64,000 nt of DNA from JADKCL01 sp031415375 (GTDB taxonomy: Bacteria; Bacteroidota; Bacteroidia; J057; JADKCL01), in contig JANORP010000206.1 of the NCBI GenBank assembly GCA_031415375.1, positions 9,108 through 73,107 on the forward strand, in the 5' to 3' direction. The notes under the pieces were generated by a model that saw only the letters and a program-made list of their open reading frames with translations, was not told the DNA's origin and made no database searches. The translations under genes were made by a program, and so were the position numbers. Below, piece after piece: positions 35,352 through 43,621 of the stretch; the stretch's first letter is position 1; each line of letters opens with the position of its first letter.

Positions 35352-37499
35352 ATGAGGTATTTACGCTTTACTATCCCAATCTTGCTCCTAGCAGCATTCT
35401 TCCTCCCATCCAGCAGCGTGCTGGCCAATCAAAGTGTGATCGACTCACTCAAAACCCAGCTTCAATTCGTCAAAAACGACACCCAAAAGGTGCTGCTACA
35501 ATGCGAGCTGGCCTTTTGGTACAATAGGTCATCGGGGGAAGATCCACGAGAAATGCTCGCAGAGGCGCTCGAGACATCCAAAAAGACGAATTTCAAGAAA
35601 GGAATGGCCCTCGCTTGGGTACAGTTGGGTGTTTTTGAGGCACGCAACGGAGCATTTGACGCCGCCGAAAACCATTACCTTCGTGCGATCAAAGTCAGGA
35701 AGGAATTGCGGGACTACGCTGGCATTTCCAGCATCCTCGGCAATCTGGGCGCACTCAAAAAAAGACAAGGAGACTACCTCAGCGCCCAAGATTACAACCA
35801 ATATGCGCTAGCACTCTATCGGCACCTTGGCGACTCGGCAAGCGTAGCCCGCATGAGCAGCCAATTGTGCATCCTGCACCGCACCCTCGGCAATTACACA
35901 ATCAGCCTAGAATATGGGTTTCTCTCTCTAGGTATCCATACGCACCAAAGCCCACAAGATTCCGCTGAAATCGGCAAGGCTTACGCAGTCGTGGGAATGA
36001 CATTTGAGTACATGGGGGAAAACGAGCGCGCCGACTCCGTCTATCATATTGCGAAGGAATGTTTTGAACACAGCCACAATATACGCGAGCTTGCCAATAC
36101 CCTCAACAACCTCGGCAATGTGCAGGAATTCAACGCCGACTATGCTGCCGCACTGGATTATTACCAGCAATGTCATGCCTTGCGGAAGACCATGATCGAC
36201 ACGCTCGAGACCGCAAAAGTTATTCAAAATATTGCGCGGATTCACATCCGAACCCGTGCATTTGACAATGCCAATGCCGAGTTGCAGGAGGCACTCAATC
36301 TCTTGGCAGGCACGGAGGATTCCCTCCAAATCGCCTTGGTGAAGGTCGATCTCGCCGAGGTTTCCATTTGGGAGGGTAGGCCGCAAAAGGCCATCGACTT
36401 GCTGTTGCAGCTGCGCCCATTGCTAGACACCATGGCCGAGCCTAGTCTGCGCATCTATTGCCGCGAGTTGCTGAGTCTTGCACATGCTGGAATCCAGAAC
36501 TGGGACGCCAGCCTCCAATGGAATATTGCGGCGCTACAATTGCGGCAACCGCTGGAGAAGAGGATGCTTGGAGCAGTCTATCTCTACGATCAGTATCAAT
36601 ATGCCGAGCGCGCAAGAGAGCGCAGCGAGGCAAGGCAAAAAATCACTGAAGGCGACCTCAAATTCCAAAAGGAACGCAGCCAAAGATTATTGGCGATTGC
36701 CGTCGGCCTTTTCATCCTCTTGATCCTGATCGTATTCCTAGCGCTGCAACGCATCCAACTCCTCAAAAACAAGCGCCATGCCGTCGAGCACAAATATCGC
36801 TTGGAGATGAAGGAACGCGAGGTCGAGCGGCTCGAACAGGACAAAAAAGTACAGTTTTTGCAAATCTCGCTGGAGGTCGAGGACCGCGAGCGCAGCCGCA
36901 TTGCGCATGACTTGCACGACCGCGTCGGTGCACAGATCGGGGCCTTCAAACACCTTTTTGGACAATTGCGCGACGACTTTGCGGCAGCATCGCCGACATT
37001 CTCCACCTCATTTGAAAGACTCAATGCAGAGCTCGAGGCCCTCATGGCCGACGTGCGCGCCGTCTCTCACGATTTGGAATCTCCCACGTTGAAAGCATTT
37101 GGCTTGGTAGCCGCCCTCAATGGCTTCAAAGACATGTTTGCCAAAAGTCCAGACCTGGACTTTGAACTCGACGTGCATGGCCTGGAAGAACGCCTCCCTC
37201 GCAAAACGGAGCAACACATCTACCTGATCCTCAAAGAACTTTTTTCGAATGCGCTGAATCGCGGAAAGGCCTCCCAATTTTCGATACAATTGCTCAAGAC
37301 CCAAAATCAGCTCACTGTCATCGTCGAAGACAACGGCATTGGTTTTGATCCAAAGGCAGCTGGCGAAAGCGCAGGACTAGGGCTACAATCCATCGAAAAC
37401 CGTGTCCAATATATGCATGGCACCCTCATCATCGACTCCGCCATTGGCCGTGGCACCATCGTCACCATTGAAATCCCCCTCCTACAAGAAGTCAAATGA
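35352..37499 (+). CDS. TPR-containing histidine kinase (NarL-system type)
   Basis: From ATG 35352 the protein has 715 residues. A signal peptide (IPILLLAAFFLPSSSVLA) leads into a periplasmic array of TPR repeats (e.g. ISSILGNLGALKKRQGDYLS, LANTLNNLGNVQEFNADYAA). One membrane helix (LLAIAVGLFILLILIVFLAL) and a coiled coil follow, then a HisKA_3-type dimerisation domain (ERSRIAHDLHDRVGAQIG, phospho-accepting His in AHDLHD) and a HATPase domain (ILKELFSNALNR, VEDNGIGFDP, GLGLQSIENRV). It overlaps the LuxR-type regulator by 4 bp, so they form a cognate pair. Upstream in-frame ATGs would bury the signal peptide. Confidence 0.9.
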   Translation: MRYLRFTIPILLLAAFFLPSSSVLANQSVIDSLKTQLQFVKNDTQKVLLQCELAFWYNRSSGEDPREMLAEALETSKKTNFKKGMALAWVQLGVFEARNGAFDAAENHYLRAIKVRKELRDYAGISSILGNLGALKKRQGDYLSAQDYNQYALALYRHLGDSASVARMSSQLCILHRTLGNYTISLEYGFLSLGIHTHQSPQDSAEIGKAYAVVGMTFEYMGENERADSVYHIAKECFEHSHNIRELANTLNNLGNVQEFNADYAAALDYYQQCHALRKTMIDTLETAKVIQNIARIHIRTRAFDNANAELQEALNLLAGTEDSLQIALVKVDLAEVSIWEGRPQKAIDLLLQLRPLLDTMAEPSLRIYCRELLSLAHAGIQNWDASLQWNIAALQLRQPLEKRMLGAVYLYDQYQYAERARERSEARQKITEGDLKFQKERSQRLLAIAVGLFILLILIVFLALQRIQLLKNKRHAVEHKYRLEMKEREVERLEQDKKVQFLQISLEVEDRERSRIAHDLHDRVGAQIGAFKHLFGQLRDDFAAASPTFSTSFERLNAELEALMADVRAVSHDLESPTLKAFGLVAALNGFKDMFAKSPDLDFELDVHGLEERLPRKTEQHIYLILKELFSNALNRGKASQFSIQLLKTQNQLTVIVEDNGIGFDPKAAGESAGLGLQSIENRVQYMHGTLIIDSAIGRGTIVTIEIPLLQEVK

Positions 37500-38137
37500 A
37501 AAAGATTAACATTATCCTCGCCGACGACCACCGTGTCTTTCTGGAAGGCTTGGAAGCCGTTTTCAAAATCCATCCCGACATCGAGGTGGTCGGCACCGCC
37601 ACCCATGGCGCACAAGTCCTCGCCCTCCTGCGCACGATCCCCGTGGAAGTCGTCGTGCTCGACATCGGCATGCCTGGCATGGACGGCGTCGAGACCGCCA
37701 AGGAAATTCTGAAAAATTTCCCTGATGTCGCCATCCTCATCCTCTCCATGCACGGCGAGCACGCCTACGTCAAAAACCTGCGCGAGCTCGGCGTACACGG
37801 CTACCTGCTCAAAGAGGAAGACAAATCGGAACTGGAGGCCGCCATCAAGGCCCTCGCGGCAGGCAGGGAATACTTTAGCCGCAAAGTGACCGAGATTGCG
37901 AGAACGCCCAAGCCCGTCGAGGTCCAAGGGGAAATGCCCAAATTCACCCGCCGCGAAACTGAAGTCATGAACGGCCTCGCCGAAGGTTGGGAAAATCAGA
38001 AGATCGCCGACGCCATGACCGTGGAGATCTCCACTGTGGAAACCCATATGAAAAGCATCCGCGCCAAGACGGGCCTCGGTAGCGCCCGCTCCCTCGTGAA
38101 ATACGCGATCGACCTCGGATTTGGGAAGAAAAGCTAG
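37496..38137 (+). CDS. LuxR/NarL-type response regulator
   Basis: The 213-residue protein has a receiver domain (residues 1-~120) with Asp10-Asp11, phosphoacceptor Asp56 (VVVLDIGMPGMDG) and Lys in GYLLKEED. A C-terminal LuxR HTH (FTRRETEVMNGLAEGWENQK, then IADAMTVEISTVETHMKSIR) follows. It overlaps the TPR kinase by ATGA and is its obvious partner. Targets are unknown. A 16-bp inverted repeat 115 bp downstream, ahead of hisF, is one possible binding site. Confidence 0.92.
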   Translation: MKKINIILADDHRVFLEGLEAVFKIHPDIEVVGTATHGAQVLALLRTIPVEVVVLDIGMPGMDGVETAKEILKNFPDVAILILSMHGEHAYVKNLRELGVHGYLLKEEDKSELEAAIKALAAGREYFSRKVTEIARTPKPVEVQGEMPKFTRRETEVMNGLAEGWENQKIADAMTVEISTVETHMKSIRAKTGLGSARSLVKYAIDLGFGKKS

Positions 38138-38216
38138 GTCGCAGCTGGGCCACCTGCGCTCTCTTTGCCCCGATGGACATGGCTTTGCGCGGCGCTGCCG
38201 ACCTGAATCGGGGGTT

Positions 38217-38303
38217 ATCCGTGCGTCGGGACTATCTATAACAGTGAGTTTTATCCGTTCGTCGGGCCTTACCACAGGGTGTGGGGGGGCCCGACGAACG
38301 GAT
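38217..38303. repeat. 16-bp perfect inverted repeat plus a third half-copy
   Basis: ATCCGTTCGTCGGGCC (38253-38268) and its exact reverse complement (38288-38303) are separated by 19 bp rich in G. A near copy of the left arm (ATCCGTGCGTCGGG) lies at 38217-38230. The element is between the response regulator and the promoter of hisF. It could be an operator, a terminator-like hairpin, or a mobile palindromic repeat. Confidence 0.7.
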
Positions 38304-38316
38304 GGACATCCTGCCG

Positions 38317-38348
38317 TTTGTGGTTATCAATCCTTGGTGATAATTTTG
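38317..38348 (+). promoter_or_regulatory. Consensus Bacteroidota promoter for hisF-hisH
   Basis: TTTG (38317-38320), a 20-bp spacer and TAATTTTG (38341-38348) match the -33/-7 consensus fully. The ATG of hisF is 23 bp downstream of the -7 box. Confidence 0.7.
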
Positions 38349-38371
38349 AACGCTAAAATAGAGCGTTGGTC

Positions 38372-39262
38372 ATGCAGCAGGAAACGATACGTGTAATTCC
38401 CCGCCTCGACATCAAGGGGCCCAACCTCGTGAAAGGAATCCATTTGGAAGGTCTGAGGGTCTTGGGGAAACCAGAGGAATTTGCACGTTACTATTATGAG
38501 ACGGGGGCTGATGAGCTCTTCTTTCAAGATGTGGTCGCCAGCCTCTATGAGCGCAACAGTCTCCATGAGATTGTGAGCAAAATAGCGCGCGAAATCTTCA
38601 TTCCGCTCACAGTGGGAGGCGGCCTGCGCTCGTTGCAAGACATCCGCGAGGTCTTGCGCGCGGGTGCCGACAAGGTGGCGATCAATACTGCTGCCCTCAA
38701 GCACCCAGAGATCATCCGTCAAGCGGCGCTCGATTTTGGCAGCTCGACCATCGTCGTGGCGATCGAGGCGATCAAGGAACGCGATGGCCGCTACCTCGCC
38801 TACACCGACAACGGCCGCGAATACACGGGCCGCGAAGTGCGGGAATGGGCGCAAGAGGCCGAGTCACTCGGCGCTGGCGAGATCGTGATCACAAGCGTGG
38901 ACCGCGAGGGCACGGGCGAGGGCTATGACTGCGCGCTTACACGGCTGGTGGCAGACGCCGTGGGCGTGCCCGTGATCGCGCACGGGGGCCCCGGCAAGCT
39001 CTCGCACATTGACGAGGTGCTCGGCGCGGGTGGTGCAAGCGCCATCGCGGTCGCTGGCATGCTGCATTACGACTACATCACCCGACCCGACAGCTACCGT
39101 GCCGCCGACAGCGCCACCCGCGACGGCGAGGGCAATACGGAGTTTCTGCGCAGCGGCCGCAGCTACGGCCGCTTTGAAACCTGCACCTTGCCTGCCATCA
39201 AGGCCCATTTATTGGCCCAGCTCCTCCCCTGCCGACCTTATACCCCAGCTATCATCGCATGA
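38372..39262 (+). CDS. hisF: HisF-like imidazole glycerol phosphate synthase cyclase subunit
   Basis: The 296-residue (beta/alpha)8 protein is longer than typical HisF (~250). Asp13 (VIPRLDIKGPN) matches catalytic Asp11 of Thermotoga HisF. The second catalytic aspartate (Asp130 there) is Glu132 here (VVAIEAIKERDG). TSVDREGT and AHGGPGK match phosphate-binding segments. The C-terminal ~40 residues (GEGNTEFLRSGRSYGRFETC) are an unusual extension. It pairs with hisH (4-bp overlap), with no other his gene nearby. It may be a paralog that amidates sugars or other substrates in glycan synthesis rather than the histidine enzyme. A TTG at 38366 is an alternative start. Confidence 0.8.
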   Translation: MQQETIRVIPRLDIKGPNLVKGIHLEGLRVLGKPEEFARYYYETGADELFFQDVVASLYERNSLHEIVSKIAREIFIPLTVGGGLRSLQDIREVLRAGADKVAINTAALKHPEIIRQAALDFGSSTIVVAIEAIKERDGRYLAYTDNGREYTGREVREWAQEAESLGAGEIVITSVDREGTGEGYDCALTRLVADAVGVPVIAHGGPGKLSHIDEVLGAGGASAIAVAGMLHYDYITRPDSYRAADSATRDGEGNTEFLRSGRSYGRFETCTLPAIKAHLLAQLLPCRPYTPAIIA

Positions 39263-39909
39263 GCAAAAAGACCATCATCGTCGATTACGAATTGGGCAAC
39301 CTCTTCAGTGTGCAGCAAGCCTGCCTCCATGTGGGCCTCGACGCTGAGATCAGCAATGATCCCGCCCAGGTTGCGGCAGCCGATGGGCTTATCTTGCCGG
39401 GTGTCGGTGCCTTTGGCACTGCGATGAACAATCTGCGCAATAGAGGCTTGGAAGCGCCCCTCAAAGCCCGCGTCGCTGCTGGCATCCCCTTCCTGGGCAT
39501 CTGCCTGGGCTTGCAATTGCTCATGACAGGCAGTGAGGAGTTTGGCACCCAAGGCGGCCTCGACCTCTTGCCGGGCAAGGTGAGGCGCATTCCCCCAACG
39601 ATCGACATGCATCGCGTGCGTGTGCCCCACATCGGCTGGAACCAAATCGTGGCTCCCGCAGGGCGAGATTGGGAAGGCACTCCACTCCAGCACTTGAGGG
39701 CAGGCGACTATATGTACTTCGTACACAGTTATTATTGTGAGCCCGACCGTGCTGAGGATCGCCTGACCCTCACCAACTATATGGGCCTTGAATACTGCTC
39801 AGGTGTGCAGCACGGCAATATCCTGGCCTTCCAATTTCACCCGGAGAAAAGCGGTCCCGATGGCGTGGAGATCTATCGGCAGTGGGGCAGCATGCATGGG
39901 CTGATTTGA
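39259..39909 (+). CDS. hisH: HisH-like glutamine amidotransferase subunit
   Basis: The 216-residue class I glutaminase has nucleophile Cys82 in FLGICLGLQLL, the oxyanion-strand glycine motif LPGVGAFGTAM, and the His/Glu of the triad in FQFHPEKSG. It delivers ammonia to the adjoining HisF-like cyclase. The gene order hisF-hisH with a 4-bp overlap, and the absence of other his genes, fit a dedicated two-subunit amidotransferase. Confidence 0.85.
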   Translation: MSKKTIIVDYELGNLFSVQQACLHVGLDAEISNDPAQVAAADGLILPGVGAFGTAMNNLRNRGLEAPLKARVAAGIPFLGICLGLQLLMTGSEEFGTQGGLDLLPGKVRRIPPTIDMHRVRVPHIGWNQIVAPAGRDWEGTPLQHLRAGDYMYFVHSYYCEPDRAEDRLTLTNYMGLEYCSGVQHGNILAFQFHPEKSGPDGVEIYRQWGSMHGLI

Positions 39910-40012
39910 AGCAATATCGCATCTGGGACACAACTCCAGCGCGCAAGGATGAAGGGCAACTCTGGCTGGCATTGTTTTCGTGAGCCTGGAACTCATGATT
40001 CGGTTGTCATTG

Positions 40013-40025
40013 GGAGCCGGAGGCT
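40013..40025. repeat. Short hairpin of the GAGCC...GGCTC family
   Basis: GAGCC-GGA-GGCTC in the gap after hisH resembles the hairpins at 60911 and 60940, suggesting a dispersed repeat family. Confidence 0.35.
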
Positions 40026-40086
40026 CTCGCCTCGCCTGCAGGATTTATCATGCACGAGCGCGCAATACGAGATTAGCATGTCCTAG

Positions 40087-40878
40087 CTACTCCCCAAGCT
40101 CCAAGGATTTGAGGAGATCGCCAGCCTCCAAATGGTTGATATCACCCTGGGCCTGAACGATGCGTAGCCGTCGCCTGCACTCCGAGAGCTGCTGCTCCCG
40201 CAAGTCCAAAAGCGCTAGGTACCACGTGGCACGCAATGCGAAATTGTCGTCTCGGAGTGCCTCGACGCGCCCTAGGTCGCGGCGAGCCTGCGGCCATTGC
40301 GCGACTTGCATGGCACTGATGCCATGGATCAACAAGGCCTCCGAATCCTGCAAGGTGGTATCGAGCTGGGCGAGTGCAGCCCCAAATTGACCCGTTTTGA
40401 AGGCTGCATAGCCTTGCAAGGTATCCTTGTCGCCTCGGGTGTTGCTGATCCTGTAGGGCCTTTCCATTTGCGCTTCAAAAATTTCCATGTAATCGATCTT
40501 GCCGCCACCTGGATTGAAGATGATCACGGCCGCGATCACGCAAGCCGCCAATCCACTTGCATACAAGACATATTTGAAATAGGGAGGCCTGATACCGCCG
40601 CCAGATTTGGGGGCGGAATGATCTTGGGCACTGTCGGTCCTGGCTTGATCTTCATCGCCCTCCTCGTCTCTATCTATGGGGATGTCGCGCAACATTTGCT
40701 TGAGCTCGATGCGCCGCTGTTGTCGTAGCAAGAGTGCGAGCTCGCGCTCCTGTTGCAGCGCCGCTGCAAGTTCTGGGTCGGCATCGAGGCGGCTTTCAAA
40801 TGCGGCCGCCGCATGAGGGTCCATCTCGCCGAGCAAATAGCTGTGGATCTCGTCGTAGCGTGTATCGTCATCGCTCAT
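40087..40878 (-). CDS. Anti-sigma-like membrane protein with periplasmic TPR-type domain
   Basis: The 263-residue protein has an N-terminal cytoplasmic helical segment (YDEIHSYLLGEMDPHAAAAF, then RLDADPELAAALQQE) of the kind that opens zinc-less anti-sigma factors in Bacteroidota. One membrane helix (YVLYASGLAACVIAAVIIF, about residues 104-122) is followed by ~140 C-terminal residues with TPR-like repeats (YAAFKTGQFGAALAQLDTTL, LIHGISAMQVAQWPQARRDL). The topology places the repeats in the periplasm. The gene starts with an ATGA overlap after the sigma factor, the usual arrangement for a cognate pair, and is divergent from the CHAT cassette. Confidence 0.78.
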   Translation of the reverse strand: MSDDDTRYDEIHSYLLGEMDPHAAAAFESRLDADPELAAALQQERELALLLRQQRRIELKQMLRDIPIDRDEEGDEDQARTDSAQDHSAPKSGGGIRPPYFKYVLYASGLAACVIAAVIIFNPGGGKIDYMEIFEAQMERPYRISNTRGDKDTLQGYAAFKTGQFGAALAQLDTTLQDSEALLIHGISAMQVAQWPQARRDLGRVEALRDDNFALRATWYLALLDLREQQLSECRRRLRIVQAQGDINHLEAGDLLKSLELGE

Positions 40879-41471
40879 AAGAGTCCCCGCAGGTAATTTC
40901 CAAGGTTGGGCTCATTTTGGAGCAGGTTGCGCAACTCTTCAAGACACCTAAAGTGCTTATTTTTGGCGATCTGGGCGTTTTTGTAGTGCATGAGTTCAGC
41001 AATTTTTTCCATCTTGAAGGCATCCCAAAATCGCATGCGCAAGATCACTTGGCACTTTTCCCCCAATCGGGAGACTATTTGCTGGATTGCGTATTCCTGC
41101 TCTTTTTCCAACCACATAGGATCGGGGACATCGGGCGCAGGCTCTTGCGCACCTTCCAAAACATGTTTCATTTCGGCGACATAGCCCTCGCCATAGCCAC
41201 GCTTGCGTAGCCGGTTGTGCCAGGCATTGCGCACGATCGCCATCAAAAAAGTAGTGATAGATGATCGCCGCTGGAAGCGGCCGAGCTTCACGTGCTCTGT
41301 GAAGACGAGCAAGGCATCTTGAAACACATCCATGGCATCGTCACGATTGCCATTGTTCCGCGAAATATGTTGGATTACCATAGGGAGCAAATTAAGATAC
41401 ATCCAGCGCAGTGCCTTTTCCTCAGATGCGCCGCCCTCAAGCAGCCCGTTTATGATCATGTCATCACTCAT
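40875..41471 (-). CDS. ECF-type RNA polymerase sigma factor
   Basis: From ATG 41471 the protein has 198 residues. Sigma region 2 is seen in DAMDVFQDALLVFTEHVKLG and RRSSITTFLMAIVRNAWHNR, region 4 in LGEKCQVILRMRFWDAFKME and IAELMHYKNAQIAKNKHFRC. It lacks region 3, as in ECF factors. It is co-expressed with the anti-sigma gene (4-bp overlap) and divergent from the exported protein/CHAT genes, with a 601-bp gap that is the natural place for its target promoters. ATG 41486 is an alternative start. Confidence 0.9.
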   Translation of the reverse strand: MSDDMIINGLLEGGASEEKALRWMYLNLLPMVIQHISRNNGNRDDAMDVFQDALLVFTEHVKLGRFQRRSSITTFLMAIVRNAWHNRLRKRGYGEGYVAEMKHVLEGAQEPAPDVPDPMWLEKEQEYAIQQIVSRLGEKCQVILRMRFWDAFKMEKIAELMHYKNAQIAKNKHFRCLEELRNLLQNEPNLGNYLRGLL

Positions 41472-42072
41472 CTGAGCCATAGCCACACTGCAAATTGCTT
41501 TCCCTTTGGTAAATTGATTTGGCTAAAGGTAACCAGAGTATTAAAATATTCCAAATCTTACACGCCATCATTGCCAGACAAACGATATCCAAATCTAGAA
41601 CGAAACCAGCGATTGCCGCGATACGTACTTGCGAGACCTCAATCATAGGATGCTGGCAATTAGGCTGTAACATACCCTCCACTTTAGTGGCTGCGCGCAG
41701 GATTCCCCATCCTTGGATCCATTTCCATTACACGATATCGGAATTCAGCCATATTTCCTTTCATTCAATGCTGCCCATGGGGATGAATGAAAGTGGTTTC
41801 CGAATCAAAATCGTGCATTCCTATGGTTACCGTTCGCTGGTCAGTGCTACCATTCCCAAAGCATTACACAATTTCACAAAGTATTCCGGACCCTATGACA
41901 TGTAGCGCGTTTCTGCCACCCATCGGCTTCCAACTCCAATGCTGCAAACGATTCTCACAGCTGCGGGGCCTCATATCGAGGAGAAAATTTGGACCACGGC
42001 AATTTTTCAAGCATCACAGCTTGCGTGGCGTCGTTTTGGAGTCCAACAATTGAACTAATTATTTCTAAAGCT
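41472..42072. other. 601-bp intergenic region between the sigma gene and the CHAT cassette
   Basis: I see no RNA gene, terminator or clean TAnnTTTG promoter here. An open frame of 128 codons (41519-41905, plus strand) has a composition unlike its neighbours (many Ile, His, Ser) and no recognisable motif, so I treat it as chance. The length suggests regulatory content or a decayed gene. Confidence 0.4.
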
Positions 42073-43581
42073 ATGAAAGTGTACAAATCATTCATCAAAA
42101 AGCCAATTTTTACTCCGAAATGGTTGCTGCCCTTGCTGCTGCTCACGGGCATGTGGTTTCAAAACGTCGCTGGGCAAGCGCCAGGTGCATTCGGTGACCT
42201 ACAAATTTTGATGGAGGTCGATGCTGCCGGCTATGTCCCTGTCGATGATGGCCGCAGCTTCCAATTCTACCCACTCGATGCCAATGGCCAATCCATCACC
42301 AATGAACAATCCCGCGACTACATGTTTCAATGGGATTTTGGGGATGGAATCGCGAGCCTGGAGGCTTTCCCGATCATGACCTTCGACCGTCGCCCACCTC
42401 GGTCGGTCACCTTGCGTGTCACTGCCATCAAGGAAACCGACGACCCCACAGACCCAAAACGCCTTGTGGTGCCACGTCTAGAAAACTGCATGGTCACCGA
42501 CAGCTTCATCCAAGATCTCGACCTCAAAAGGGGCAATGTAAAGCGTGCCGAATATCTCCCCAAGATTCAAATCATTGGCGCTGATTTTAAGCCCGTGCCT
42601 GGCAATTGTGTGAGTTACCTGGTAAAAATCGACCTGCCCACGGAATGCAAATATCAAAGTGTGATCAAGATCACAGGGGGACTCAAAAGCAGCAATCTTG
42701 AAGTACCTGCTGCCCTCGACCAAGTCACGATCAAGCACATGCGGCTCAGCCCAGGCATGGAGGTCATGCGGCAGCGGGGTGGCAATGTGAACATCGCCAT
42801 CGATGGCGATAGAGACGCCACCTACTACGCCCTGCTCGAATGCGAGGTCGGTGATGCTGCCACGCTTGCCGACAGCGTCTATTGGAGGGTGGATGGCACC
42901 TTTGAACCCGTGCGGCGTGCAGCAGTCTGTGGCGTGCAAGTGCTGCATGAGACGTATGCCGATCAGCTCACAGGGTCCTTGGATCCCAGCGAATTTACCT
43001 GGCTGAACGGACCGCGCATCAAGACTGGGGAAATCGCCAAGTGGCATGTCCAAATCCAAAACGACGGCAACGTCCCTGAAGGCACGATCAGCGTGATCGA
43101 CACTTTGCCCAAGGAGTTTGATCTCGCGCGGCTTGAAACCACCAAGATTCTCTGGAACAAACAGGAGATCATTGTCTCGCCTACCATCGTCCCAGAAACG
43201 AGGATCGTCAGGTGGATTTTGAACAAACCTCAAAATCCCTTGCAGCAACAGCAGATCGCAGACCTCTACTTTGAGGTGCCTGTGACGGGAAGTTGGGATT
43301 GCCCAGACCATTGTAAGTTTGGCTGCCCTGATGTCCCCAAGAGTGCGATCCCGCACAGCGTATCGGTCACCTTTTCCAATGAGCAATTTCAAGGCCAGCG
43401 CGTTTCGCACAGAATCATCGCCGATGACCTCGCGCTGGAGTGCAAGACTGCCAAGCTCCATAAGATGATTACTGGCAAGCTACACCGCAATTGCTTACTG
43501 AAGATCCTTGCTGCGGCCGCCTTCATCGGCGTAGCGACCCTGGCAGTCGTCAAACTCAACAAGGAGAAGAATTGGTGGTAA
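42073..43581 (+). CDS. Exported, tail-anchored hypothetical protein with PKD-/DUF11-like domains
   Basis: From ATG 42073 the protein has 502 residues. A signal/anchor helix (WLLPLLLLTGMWFQNVAGQ) is followed by a PKD-like segment (DYMFQWDFGDGIASLEAFPI) and, near residues 330-430, a DUF11-like repeat (IAKWHVQIQNDGNVPEGTIS, then VIDTLPKEFD). A single C-terminal helix (LLKILAAAAFIGVATLAVV) ends in the basic tail KLNKEKNWW. Both ends are therefore in or through the inner membrane, with the body outside. Several cysteines lie near 435-445 (WDCPDHCKFGCPD). It precedes the CHAT gene by 40 bp. I do not recognise a family; it may be a sensor or substrate of the CHAT protease. Confidence 0.7.
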   Translation: MKVYKSFIKKPIFTPKWLLPLLLLTGMWFQNVAGQAPGAFGDLQILMEVDAAGYVPVDDGRSFQFYPLDANGQSITNEQSRDYMFQWDFGDGIASLEAFPIMTFDRRPPRSVTLRVTAIKETDDPTDPKRLVVPRLENCMVTDSFIQDLDLKRGNVKRAEYLPKIQIIGADFKPVPGNCVSYLVKIDLPTECKYQSVIKITGGLKSSNLEVPAALDQVTIKHMRLSPGMEVMRQRGGNVNIAIDGDRDATYYALLECEVGDAATLADSVYWRVDGTFEPVRRAAVCGVQVLHETYADQLTGSLDPSEFTWLNGPRIKTGEIAKWHVQIQNDGNVPEGTISVIDTLPKEFDLARLETTKILWNKQEIIVSPTIVPETRIVRWILNKPQNPLQQQQIADLYFEVPVTGSWDCPDHCKFGCPDVPKSAIPHSVSVTFSNEQFQGQRVSHRIIADDLALECKTAKLHKMITGKLHRNCLLKILAAAAFIGVATLAVVKLNKEKNWW

Positions 43582-43621
43582 ACAAAAAAAATCCTAGCTT
43601 TTGGACAAATCTGCTCAGATC

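Noticed and set aside
41519..41905. A 128-codon plus-strand frame in the gap before the CHAT cassette
   Set aside because: Composition unlike the neighbouring genes and no motif; could be a decayed gene, but I cannot support it.
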